DNA of 46,638 bases from Alphaproteobacteria bacterium (GTDB lineage: Bacteria; Pseudomonadota; Alphaproteobacteria; SHVR01): contig SHVR01000017.1 in the NCBI GenBank assembly GCA_009694185.1, forward strand, positions 1-46,638. The letters run 5' to 3'. Below are positions 1-6,967 of the stretch, piece after piece (within the stretch, counting starts at the first letter, position 1; each line of letters opens with the position of its first letter). Both the position numbers and the translations under genes were made by a program. The notes beneath the pieces were generated by a model. It did no database searches. It had not been told where the DNA came from and saw only the letters and a program-made list of their open reading frames with translations.

Positions 1-148
1 AAACTGGTTCAATCACCGCCGGCTCCTGGAGCCTATCGGCAATATCCCGCCGGCCGAAGCCGAGCAACGCTACTACGCCATGCTGGAGCAGCCAGCCATG
101 GCGGCCTGACTCAAACCAAACAGCCTCCGGCAAACCCGGGGCGGTTCA
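1..148 (+). mobile_element. IS3-family insertion sequence, right end (partial)
   Basis: This is the last 148 bases of an IS3-family element, which begins left of the window. It holds the C-terminus of the OrfB transposase followed by a terminal inverted repeat. On the minus strand the repeat starts TGAACCGCCCCGGGTTTGCC, a typical end for this IS group, and its outer edge falls at about 148. The left end and the target duplication cannot be seen. Confidence 0.85.
2..109 (+). CDS. IS3-family transposase OrfB, C-terminal fragment
   Basis: The 35 visible codons read NWFNHRRLLEPIGNIPPAEA and continue to AMLEQPAMAA before TGA at 107-109. This matches the well-known C-terminus of IS3-family DDE transposases (integrase core), which has the N-x-R-R-L-x-x-x-x-G-N-I-P-P-A-E-x-E motif. 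In the family, OrfB is made as an OrfAB fusion by frameshifting and catalyses copy-out transposition. The DDE residues and the start lie outside the window, so whether this copy is intact is unknown. It sits 39 bases inside the right terminal repeat, as expected. Confidence 0.9.
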   Translation, partial: NWFNHRRLLEPIGNIPPAEAEQRYYAMLEQPAMAA

Positions 149-406
149 GGAGGCCGCTTGAACGCTCAAACAACCTATGGTGTGTTTTGCGTAAGTAAGT
201 TGGGCCTGGTTCGCGCCACCCGCCACTATCCGGTTCGGAAAGATACCGGTGAAGATCTCATAACTTATTTGTGCGCCCCAAAGCGGCCCCGAAAACGGTG
301 TCGAGGACGGCAGGAGAGCGGCGGTGCCAGGCGCCGAAAATGCGGCTACGCCGAGCAGCACGACAATTGCCGATATCCCAGCCAACCAAGACTTCCTGCT
401 CAACAT
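146..406 (-). pseudogene. Small exported protein gene cut by the IS3 element
   Basis: The 86 visible residues begin with a plausible signal peptide: a charged start (MLSRKSW) followed by a hydrophobic stretch ending near residue 30. The start at 404-406 has a strong Shine-Dalgarno (AGGAGG, about 8 bases upstream), which favours a real gene. The reading frame runs into the IS right end, and the TGA at 146-148 is the first three bases of the IS terminal repeat. The 3' part of the gene has therefore been displaced or lost. I do not recognise the family; residues after about 35 have no obvious motif. The gene could also be a short spurious frame, but the ribosome site and signal peptide argue against that. 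Confidence 0.4.
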
Positions 407-615
407 GATCCGTGCCTCCTGTGGTGACGACTGGCTCCCGAATGCCGTCGTGCGGCAGGCGTAGAATGGCGGGGGCGATCTTTGTCCGCATCACCCGTTT
501 GGGGGATGAGCGACAGATTTTTGACGGCGCATTGGGCTTAAGACCGGTCGAAAATGTGACCGACCGGCGCTCTCCGTTTGAGGGCTGCGCCGGCTCACGA
601 TCGGACGAACATTGA

Positions 616-972
616 CTATTCGAGCGCCGCGAGCGCCGTCTCGGGTGATCGGTCGAGCACTTTCAGGAGAGCCCTGGCGGGGCCCGCTGGCGAGCGCTTG
701 CCCTGTTCCCAGTTTCGCACCGTGTCGAGCGGCACGCCGATGCGCCCGGCGAAGGCCGCTTGCGTCAGTCCGGTCCGTTTGCGCACGCGCCTTGCGTAGG
801 CCGCCGCATCGCGTCGCGCATCGGCCTCGTCGACGGCGATCTGTCGTTCGATCGCGGCCTCGCTCGTGGCGTCGACTTTCTTTGGATTGATACGCCCGAC
901 GATCGGCCTCGGGGTCTTGCCTCGGGCTTCCAAACTGCCGTCAGGCTTCAGCGTCGCGCGGACCTGCTTCAT
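616..972 (-). CDS. XRE-family antitoxin of a BrnT-type toxin-antitoxin pair
   Basis: This 118-residue protein has a C-terminal helix-turn-helix of the Xre/HigA type at about residues 64-112 (RTGLTQAAFAGRIGVP, then VRNWEQGKRSPAGPAR). The N-terminal half is basic and charged. It lies directly downstream of the BrnT-like toxin and overlaps it by 32 bases, which indicates translational coupling and co-transcription. In such pairs the antitoxin binds and neutralises the toxin and represses the shared promoter. The best known BrnT partner, BrnA, is a ribbon-helix-helix protein; here a helix-turn-helix protein takes that place, an arrangement also seen in many proteobacteria. The role is inferred from fold and context. 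Confidence 0.85.
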   Translation of the reverse strand: MKQVRATLKPDGSLEARGKTPRPIVGRINPKKVDATSEAAIERQIAVDEADARRDAAAYARRVRKRTGLTQAAFAGRIGVPLDTVRNWEQGKRSPAGPARALLKVLDRSPETALAALE

Positions 973-1228
973 AGCGCCGGATCTCCTTCTCGTTCGCCTT
1001 GCGAGCGGATATCAACCGAAACCGGTTGCCGCGCGGGGTGCAGACGATGACGAAAATACGTCTCTCAATCCGACCCAGCACGCGATAGCGTGGTTCGCCA
1101 TAGTCGATGCGATCGTCCGGTTCGACCAGGCGATCAGGGTCGAGAAAGACCCTGACGGCATATGCGAAGTCGAACCCACGTTCGGCATGGCAGGCCTCGC
1201 TCTTGGCCTTGTTCCACTCGAACTCCAT
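941..1228 (-). CDS. brnT: BrnT-family ribonuclease toxin
   Basis: This 95-residue protein has the BrnT signature: an N-terminal MEFEWNKAKSE followed by a segment like GFDFAYAVRVFLDPDRL, a central DYGEPRYRVLGRIERRIFVI strand region, and a C-terminal RLISARKANEKEIRRYE helix. BrnT proteins have a RelE-like fold and inhibit translation by cleaving RNA. Length and motif order are normal, so it looks intact. It is the first gene of a two-gene operon with the antitoxin at 616-972, with which it overlaps. A candidate promoter lies immediately upstream and there is almost no leader. Toxin-first order is usual for BrnT modules. Confidence 0.9.
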   Translation of the reverse strand: MEFEWNKAKSEACHAERGFDFAYAVRVFLDPDRLVEPDDRIDYGEPRYRVLGRIERRIFVIVCTPRGNRFRLISARKANEKEIRRYEAGPRDAEA

Positions 1229-1234
1229 GGCATC

Positions 1235-1263
1235 AATATAGGCCAGAGGACGACATTATCCAA
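1235..1263 (-). promoter_or_regulatory. Candidate brnT promoter with near-leaderless start
   Basis: On the minus strand a TTGGAT box (1258-1263) and a TATATT box (1235-1240) are separated by 17 bases. Only 6 bases lie between the -10 box and the brnT ATG at 1228, so transcription would start at or next to the A of the start codon. No Shine-Dalgarno is visible. The -10 match is good and the -35 match is weak. Confidence 0.5.
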
Positions 1264-1300
1264 CGTCTATCGTCATGGCGGTACTGGCTTGGAGGGTTGC

Positions 1301-2245
1301 TCAGGACCGGACCAGCGGCATCACGTCGGCCGCGAAGCGCTCCAGGCGGTCGACGCTCTCATTGGGCGAGGCGGCGCGAAAGTCGAAGATCAGCTCCGAA
1401 ATGCCGAGCTTCTCGAAGGCTTGGATGTCCTCGACGATGCGCTCCCGGTTGCCGGAGAAGAGTTGCCGGTTGCCGCCGGGCGCCGGCATGCCCGCGTCAT
1501 AGAGCGGCGCCTTGTAGGAAATGGCGAGCTTGGCGAAATCGCGGCCCTCGGCCGCGGAGAGGCGCTTGATGGTCTCCAGATGGCGGCGCATTTCCTCGGG
1601 CGGCAAGGGCGAGGCGGCAATGGCGCCGACGGGATGCCAGCCGTCGCCATGGCGCGCCACCCGCCTGAGTGCGGCCGGGCTGTGGCCGCCGATCCAAATG
1701 GGCGGGTGCGGTTTCTGGACGGGATGCGGCAGGCAGTGGAGCGCCTTGAAGGAATAGAACTGGCCCGCATGTTCGGCCGGGTCCTGGGTCCAGCATTTCT
1801 TGAAAATCTCGATATATTCGTCGCCGACGGCACCCCGGCGCTTGAAGGGCGGTGCCCCCAAGGCCTCGATCTCTTCCCTAAGCCAGCCCACACCCACGCC
1901 CACCGTGACGCGCCCCTTGGAGAGCACGTCGATGGTGGCGAGCATCTTCGCCGTCAGCACCGGGTTGCGATGGGGGAGGATCATGACGCTACTGACGAGG
2001 CGCAGCCGCTCGGTCTTGGCGGCCGCGAACGCCATCAGGCTCAACTGCTCGAAGCTGTTGTTCTGGCCCGGATAGGCGCCGGTGACGGTGTAGGGATATT
2101 TGGAATCGAAGGCGACTGGGATCACCACATGGTCCGAGATCATGACCGAGTGGAAGCCGGCGGCCTCGCCCCGCGCCAATAGGTTGGCGAGGGCATCGGG
2201 CTTGGCGCCTTCGCCCCTGACGGGCAGATAGAATCCGAAGCGCAT
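1301..2245 (-). CDS. LLM-class (F420-type) oxidoreductase, copy 1
   Basis: This 314-residue luciferase-like TIM-barrel protein is of the F420-type LLM subfamily related to Rv2161c. It starts MRFGFYLPVRG and carries the conserved RLRLVSSVMILPHRNPVLTA and VGVGVGWLREEIEALG segments (about residues 75-135), then KPHPPIWIGGHS. Such enzymes use a flavin or F420 to oxidise or reduce small organic substrates. Cofactor and substrate cannot be read from the sequence. It is followed in tandem, 21 bases from the next gene, by a paralogue of exactly the same length with long identical blocks, so a gene duplication is evident. This copy is downstream in the shared minus-strand unit, close to a catabolic-looking set of genes. 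Confidence 0.88.
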   Translation of the reverse strand: MRFGFYLPVRGEGAKPDALANLLARGEAAGFHSVMISDHVVIPVAFDSKYPYTVTGAYPGQNNSFEQLSLMAFAAAKTERLRLVSSVMILPHRNPVLTAKMLATIDVLSKGRVTVGVGVGWLREEIEALGAPPFKRRGAVGDEYIEIFKKCWTQDPAEHAGQFYSFKALHCLPHPVQKPHPPIWIGGHSPAALRRVARHGDGWHPVGAIAASPLPPEEMRRHLETIKRLSAAEGRDFAKLAISYKAPLYDAGMPAPGGNRQLFSGNRERIVEDIQAFEKLGISELIFDFRAASPNESVDRLERFAADVMPLVRS

Positions 2246-2266
2246 GGGCTGGCTCCTCTCTCGGGG

Positions 2267-3211
2267 TCAGGACTTGGCGAGCGGCATGACCGTCTCGGCG
2301 AAGGTCGCCATGCGGTCGAGAGTTTCATTGAGCGTGGTCGCGCGCACGTCGAAGATGAGTTCCGAGATGCCGAGCTTGGCGAACGAATGGATGTCCTCGG
2401 CGACCTGGTCCGGGCCGCCGGTGAAGGGCCGCCGGTTGGTGCCCGAGACCGCCACCCCGGGATCGTAGAGTGGCGCCTTGTAGGAAATAGCGAGCTTGGC
2501 GAAGTCGCGGCCTTCCGCCTCGGTCAGGCGCTTCAGCTCGTCGAGCAGGGTTGCCATCTCGGCCGGCGGCAAGGGCGAGGCGGCGGTCGCCCCCACGGGA
2601 TGCCAGCCATCGCCATGGCGCGCCGCGCGCCGGAGCGCCGCCTTGCTGTGGCCGCCGATCCAGATCGGCGGATGCGGCTTTTGGACGGGATGGGGCAGGC
2701 AGTGGAGCGCCTTGAAGAAATAGAACTCGCCCGCATGGCTAACCGGGTCCTGGGTCCAGCATTTCTTGAAGATCTCGATATATTCGTTGCTGACGGCACC
2801 GCGACGATCGAAGGCGGGTGCGCCCAGCGCCTCGATCTCCTCTCGAAGCCAGCCCACACCCACACCCACCGTCACCCGCCCCTTGGAGAGCACGTCGATG
2901 GTGGCCAGCATCTTGGCCGTCAGCACAGGATTGCGATGGGGCAAGATCATGACACTGGAGACGAGGCGCAGCCGCTCGGTCTTGGCGGCCACGAACGCCA
3001 TCAGGCTCAACTGGTCGAAGGCGTCGCCATGGCCCGGAAAGGCGCCGGTCACGGTGTAGGGATATTTGGATTCGATGGTGACCGGGAACACCACATGATC
3101 GGCGATCATGACCGAGTGGAAGCCGAGGGATTCGCCCCTGGTCACCACGGCGGCGATGCCGTCGGCCGTTGCCGTCGGACCCCGCGTTTGCAGATAGAAC
3201 CCGAAGCGCAT
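2267..3211 (-). CDS. LLM-class (F420-type) oxidoreductase, copy 2
   Basis: This 314-residue paralogue of the neighbouring LLM gene begins MRFGFYLQTRGPTATADG. The frame stays open far upstream to 3853, but that stretch lies opposite the mlrC-type gene and has no homology signal, so the ATG at 3211, which aligns with the copy 1 start, was chosen. A block of more than 50 residues in the middle (from KTERLRLVSS to EEIEALGAP) is identical to copy 1, and the differences cluster at the N-terminus and in the surface segment around VSHAGEFYFFKAL. It is probably the first gene of the pair. The 93-base gap to the divergent M81 peptidase gene could hold promoters for both units. Confidence 0.88.
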   Translation of the reverse strand: MRFGFYLQTRGPTATADGIAAVVTRGESLGFHSVMIADHVVFPVTIESKYPYTVTGAFPGHGDAFDQLSLMAFVAAKTERLRLVSSVMILPHRNPVLTAKMLATIDVLSKGRVTVGVGVGWLREEIEALGAPAFDRRGAVSNEYIEIFKKCWTQDPVSHAGEFYFFKALHCLPHPVQKPHPPIWIGGHSKAALRRAARHGDGWHPVGATAASPLPPAEMATLLDELKRLTEAEGRDFAKLAISYKAPLYDPGVAVSGTNRRPFTGGPDQVAEDIHSFAKLGISELIFDVRATTLNETLDRMATFAETVMPLAKS

Positions 3212-3304
3212 GGCTGGCTCCCCTGTTGCTTCGTCGACCGTTTTCGCATGCCATGCCGCCCGCCGCCAGCGTAGGCTTGAACCGCACGGCAAGGGAGTGA
3301 GGCG

Positions 3305-4849
3305 ATGGCGGGTCCAAGGGTGGCACTCTTGGGTTTCTCGATCGAATGCAACAAATGGGCGCCCACCGCGACGCGCGCCGATTTCGAGCTGCGCGTCTGG
3401 CTCGAGGGCGATGCGATCCTCGATGATGCGCGGAGCCCGACCCCACGCTCGCTTGGCGAGATGCCGGGTTTCGTCACGGCCATGGACGAGAGCGGCGCCT
3501 GGGAGCCGGTGCCGATCCTGCTCACCGTCGCCGAGCCGGGCGGGCCGGTCGAGGACGATCTCTTCGCCGAGATGATGCGGCTCTGGCGAGCGGGCCTCGC
3601 GGGCGCCGGCCGCCTCGACGGCGTCTATTGCATGATGCATGGCGCGGGCTTGACCGTCAGTGACGAGGACCCGGACGGCGCCGTGGTGGCGCTGGTGCGC
3701 GAGATCGCGGGGCCTAAAGTGCCGGTGGTCGCGAGCTACGACCTGCATGCCAATGTGTCGACCGCCATGGTCGAGAGCGTCGATATGTTCGTTGGCTATC
3801 GCACCAACCCCCATCTCGACATGCGCGAGCGTGGCCGGGAATCGGCCGAGCATATGCGGGCGCTGCTCAGGGGCTTGGCAACCGTCAAGGCGTTCGTGCG
3901 CCTGCCGATCGTGCCACCGACCGTCAGCATGCTGACGGACAAGGCGGCACCGGTGCGCCCCTATGGCGAGATGATCGATCTAGGCCAGCGGCGCATGGCC
4001 GAAGCGGCCCATGGCGGGACCATCCTCAATGTCTCGGTGATGGGCGGCTTCGCCTATGCCGACACAGCCAAGAACGGCCTCTCGGTCATCGTCACGGCGC
4101 GGGCACCCGATGGCGGCGGGGCAGCGGCGCTCGCCCGCGAGATCGCCTTGCTCGGTTGGCAAAACCGGGCCCGGTTCGAGGCGCGGCTTACGTCCCTCGA
4201 TGATGCGGTCGAGGTGGCGCTTGCCTGCGGCAATGATCCGGCGCGCCCGGCGCGGTGTTTTGCCGATGTGGCCGACAATCCGGGCGGCGGTGCCCGCGGC
4301 AATACCATGTGGATCATGGAAGCCTTTCACAGGGCGGGCGTGCGGGACTGCCTCATCGGCGTCATCAACGATCCAACCCTGGCGGCGGAGGCGCACCGTC
4401 TCGGCGTGGGAGCGGGTTTCACCGCCCGCTTCAATCGGGGAGAGACGAATGAGTTTTCCAAGCCCTTCGAGGCACCAGCGACCGTCCAAGCGCTCAGGGA
4501 CGGGCGCGTGGTCGGCCGGCGCGGCATCCTGGCCGGCACGCGGGTCGATCTCGGCCCCTCGGCGGTGCTGGTCCTCGGCGGCCTCACGGTGGTGGTCATC
4601 ACCCACCGCATCCAATGCGCCGATCCCATGTTCTTCGAGATGTTCAGCATCGACATCGCCAAGGCGCGCTCGGTGGTGGTGAAGTCGCGCGGCCATTTCC
4701 GGGGTGGCTTCGACGAGTTCTTCGCTCATGGCCAAATCGTCGAAGTGGATTGCCCAGGTCTGACGAGTCCGGTTCTCTCCCGCTTCCCCTGGCAACGCCT
4801 GCCCCGCCCGGTGCTCCCCATCGACCGGGATGTGGCATGGAATCCGTGA
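3305..4849 (+). CDS. M81-family metallopeptidase (MlrC-type)
   Basis: This 514-residue protein matches the MlrC family (DUF1485 plus the MlrC C-terminal domain). In Sphingomonas, MlrC is a zinc enzyme that degrades linearised microcystin and tetrapeptides. The N-terminal GFSIECNKWAP motif and the zinc-site motifs are present: MHGAG (His112), YDLHAN (Asp146, His148) and GYRTNPHLD (His170). Length is normal. Most alphaproteobacterial members have no link to microcystin and their substrates are unknown. The gene is divergent from the LLM pair and is followed by an orphan substrate-binding protein, a context that fits uptake and breakdown of a small peptide or amide-like compound. That functional reading is inference. 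Confidence 0.9.
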   Translation: MAGPRVALLGFSIECNKWAPTATRADFELRVWLEGDAILDDARSPTPRSLGEMPGFVTAMDESGAWEPVPILLTVAEPGGPVEDDLFAEMMRLWRAGLAGAGRLDGVYCMMHGAGLTVSDEDPDGAVVALVREIAGPKVPVVASYDLHANVSTAMVESVDMFVGYRTNPHLDMRERGRESAEHMRALLRGLATVKAFVRLPIVPPTVSMLTDKAAPVRPYGEMIDLGQRRMAEAAHGGTILNVSVMGGFAYADTAKNGLSVIVTARAPDGGGAAALAREIALLGWQNRARFEARLTSLDDAVEVALACGNDPARPARCFADVADNPGGGARGNTMWIMEAFHRAGVRDCLIGVINDPTLAAEAHRLGVGAGFTARFNRGETNEFSKPFEAPATVQALRDGRVVGRRGILAGTRVDLGPSAVLVLGGLTVVVITHRIQCADPMFFEMFSIDIAKARSVVVKSRGHFRGGFDEFFAHGQIVEVDCPGLTSPVLSRFPWQRLPRPVLPIDRDVAWNP

Positions 4850-4893
4850 CCGACGCCCTGATTGCTATAGCGGTCTGCTGAAAGGCGCCTTTT

Positions 4894-4998
4894 TGTCTTT
4901 GCGAGGCGGCCGGCAGGCCGATGCGGCAATCCAGAAATCGGCGGATTGACGCCATTTTTCTGGATCGCCACGGACGCTACCCGTCCTCGCGACGACGA
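4894..4998. repeat. Long imperfect inverted repeat, dispersed-repeat type
   Basis: Two arms of about 42 bases face each other around a spacer at roughly 4936-4958. The clearest paired blocks are gcgagg (4901-4906) with cctcgc (4985-4990) and atccaga (4929-4935) with tctggat (4959-4965). The arm resembles the widespread alphaproteobacterial intergenic repeat of the form ttgcgagg...ggcaatccag, which is found as single or paired palindromic copies. It fills most of the gap between the M81 peptidase gene and the substrate-binding protein gene and could form a transcript hairpin. Confidence 0.6.
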
Positions 4999-5063
4999 TC
5001 GGGAGGGTTTTTGATCAATCTGCTAGACTGAACGCCAGGGTCCGGGACTGACGGAGGGGAAAC

Positions 5064-6629
5064 ATGGCTCGGCGCATCGTGGCCGCATTGGCGGCGCTCT
5101 TGTTGATGGTCGCGGCAACGGGGGGCCTGGCCGAGACGCTGGTCATGGGCATCAAGCTCGCACCCTCGTCCATGGACCCGCATTTCCGTCTCGCGGGCGA
5201 GAACGACACGACGCTGCAACATCTCTACGCGCGGGTAATCCAGGAAACCCCGGATCTCAAGCTCTCGCCGGGCATCGCACTTTCCTGGCGCACGCTCGAT
5301 GACACCAAATGGGAGTTCAAGCTCCGCCCGAACGCCAAATTCAGCGACGGGACGCCGATCACGGCCGAGGATGTGATTTACAGCCTCAACCGTATTCCGC
5401 GCATCGAGAACAGCCCCGGCGGCTACATCATCTTCGTACGCGCCATCCAGAACATGCTGGCGGTCGATCCCTTGACGCTCCATATCACCACCAAGGAGCC
5501 CTATCCCTTCCTCGCCGTCGACATGGCACGCATCTTCGTGGTGCCGCGTTCGCTGGGCGACGGCATCAAGACCGGCGACTTCAACGACCTCAAGGCAAAG
5601 ATCACCTCGGGACCCTATCGCCCGGTGCTCTATGTGCCCCAGGATCGCCTCGAGCTTGAGGCCAATCCCCACTGGTATGGCGGCAAGCCAGCGTGGGACC
5701 GGGTCGTCATTCGCCAGATCAGCAGCGACACCAGCCGTGTCGCGGCCTTGCTCGCGGGCGACGTGCAGGCGATCAACGAGGTGCCGATCCAGGACATGGC
5801 CCGCGTCAAGGGCGATGCGAAGCTCCGGGTCTCGGACATGCCGGGCTCGCGCGTCATGTATGTCGCCATGGACATGGACCGCGACGCCTCGCCATACGTC
5901 CGCGACGCCAACGGCCAGCCCATGACCAAGAACCCGCTGAAGGATGTGCGCGTGCGCCAGGCGCTTTCCTATGCCATCAACCGGCAGGCGATCATCGACC
6001 GGGTGCTGGAAGGTGCCGGCACCATTGCCGGCAATCTCTTGCCGGCCGGCTTCGAGGGTACCTCGCCCAACATCAAGCCCGACCCCTTCGATCCGGCGCG
6101 CGCCAAGGCGCTCTTGAAGGAAGCGGGCTACCCCCAAGGCTTCCAGCTCACTCTGCACGCCACCAACGACCGCTATCCCAATGACGACAAGGTGGCCCAG
6201 GCGATCGCCCAGATGTGGGCGCGCATCGACGTCAAGACCGAGATCGAGACCCAGCCCAACGCCACCTTCTTTACCCAGGCGGCGCGCCAGAACTTCAGCG
6301 TCATGGCGGCCCAATATGGCTCGTCGGATATCTCCATGATTTACCGCGCCCTGGTGCACAGCTACGACAAGGAGCGCAATCTCGGGAGCGCCAACCGCAC
6401 CCGGCATTCGAGTGCCAAGGCCGACGAGATTGTGCGCGAGGCGCTCCGCACCATGGAGCCCGAACGGCGGAGCGAACAATTCGCGCGCGCCTCGGAAGTC
6501 GCGCTCCGCGAGGATCAGATCATCAACCTGCTGTACTACCCGCAATATGTTTATGCCTCGCGAGCCAATCTCGCGGTCGTCCCCCATGCCGACGGCCGCT
6601 TCCTCGCCCACTTCATCGACCGCAAGTAA
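5064..6629 (+). CDS. ABC transporter substrate-binding protein, family 5
   Basis: This 521-residue protein is a solute-binding protein of family 5 (peptide/nickel/opine type, SBP_bac_5). It has a signal peptide (MARRIVAALAALLLMVAATG, cleavage near residue 23) and then typical segments: SSMDPHF, LSPGIALSWRTLDD, FKLRPNAKFSDGTPITAEDV (about residues 91-110), VRVRQALSYAINRQAII and ALLKEAGYPQGFQL. It would capture a ligand in the periplasm. No permease or ATPase gene lies nearby, so its membrane partners must be encoded elsewhere. A good ribosome site (GGAGGGGAAAC) precedes the ATG. The NIPSNAP gene follows 20 bases downstream, suggesting co-transcription. Confidence 0.92.
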   Translation: MARRIVAALAALLLMVAATGGLAETLVMGIKLAPSSMDPHFRLAGENDTTLQHLYARVIQETPDLKLSPGIALSWRTLDDTKWEFKLRPNAKFSDGTPITAEDVIYSLNRIPRIENSPGGYIIFVRAIQNMLAVDPLTLHITTKEPYPFLAVDMARIFVVPRSLGDGIKTGDFNDLKAKITSGPYRPVLYVPQDRLELEANPHWYGGKPAWDRVVIRQISSDTSRVAALLAGDVQAINEVPIQDMARVKGDAKLRVSDMPGSRVMYVAMDMDRDASPYVRDANGQPMTKNPLKDVRVRQALSYAINRQAIIDRVLEGAGTIAGNLLPAGFEGTSPNIKPDPFDPARAKALLKEAGYPQGFQLTLHATNDRYPNDDKVAQAIAQMWARIDVKTEIETQPNATFFTQAARQNFSVMAAQYGSSDISMIYRALVHSYDKERNLGSANRTRHSSAKADEIVREALRTMEPERRSEQFARASEVALREDQIINLLYYPQYVYASRANLAVVPHADGRFLAHFIDRK

Positions 6630-6649
6630 GCCAACCCCGGGAGAAAGTC

Positions 6650-6967
6650 ATGGCGCTCTATGAAATGCGGACCTACACGCTCCATGTCGGCATGCGCGGC
6701 GAGGCGGTGGCGCTCTACGCCAAGCTCGGCTGGCCGGCCTTGAAGAAATACGAGAAGAAGCTGGTGGGCTATTTCCTCTCCGACACCGGCACGCTCAACC
6801 AGATCGTCCATCTCTGGAAGTTCGATGACGATGCCGACCGGCGCCGGCATTGGGCCCAGATCTATGACGACAAGAAGTTCATGGCCTTTGCCGGCAAGCT
6901 CCGGCCGCTGATTCTCACTCAAGAGAACCAACTCCTCAACGCGGCTCCCTGGGGGCCGCATCCTTAA
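6650..6967 (+). CDS. NIPSNAP family protein
   Basis: This 105-residue protein has the NIPSNAP ferredoxin-like (dimeric alpha-beta barrel) fold signature: an N-terminal YEMRTYTLHVG strand, a GYFLSDTGTLNQIVHLWKFD core and the helical DADRRRHWAQIYDDKKFMAF segment. The ATG at 6650 has a GGGAGAAA ribosome site; the longer upstream extension overlaps the substrate-binding gene and was rejected. Function in bacteria is unknown. Members often sit beside catabolic and transport genes, as here. Its 3' end overlaps the 3' end of the convergent acyl-CoA ligase gene by 32 bases. Confidence 0.88.
   Translation: MALYEMRTYTLHVGMRGEAVALYAKLGWPALKKYEKKLVGYFLSDTGTLNQIVHLWKFDDDADRRRHWAQIYDDKKFMAFAGKLRPLILTQENQLLNAAPWGPHP

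Noticed and set aside
407-615. Intergenic stretch between the cut ORF and the antitoxin gene
   Set aside because: Small frames here have no ribosome site or motif, and no convincing promoter boxes were seen.
866-2182. 438-codon plus-strand open frame
   Set aside because: It is antisense to the BrnT module and LLM copy 1, and crosses their intergenic region without any domain.
3212-3853. N-terminal extension of LLM copy 2
   Set aside because: The extra 214 codons lie opposite the M81 peptidase gene and are absent from the paralogue; the ATG at 3211 aligns with the copy 1 start.
4880-4897. Possible terminator after the M81 peptidase gene
   Set aside because: AAAGGCGCCTTTTT is palindromic but leaves almost no loop, so a stable hairpin is doubtful.
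4977-6611. 544-codon minus-strand open frame
   Set aside because: It is antisense to the family-5 substrate-binding protein gene, with no signal peptide or motif.
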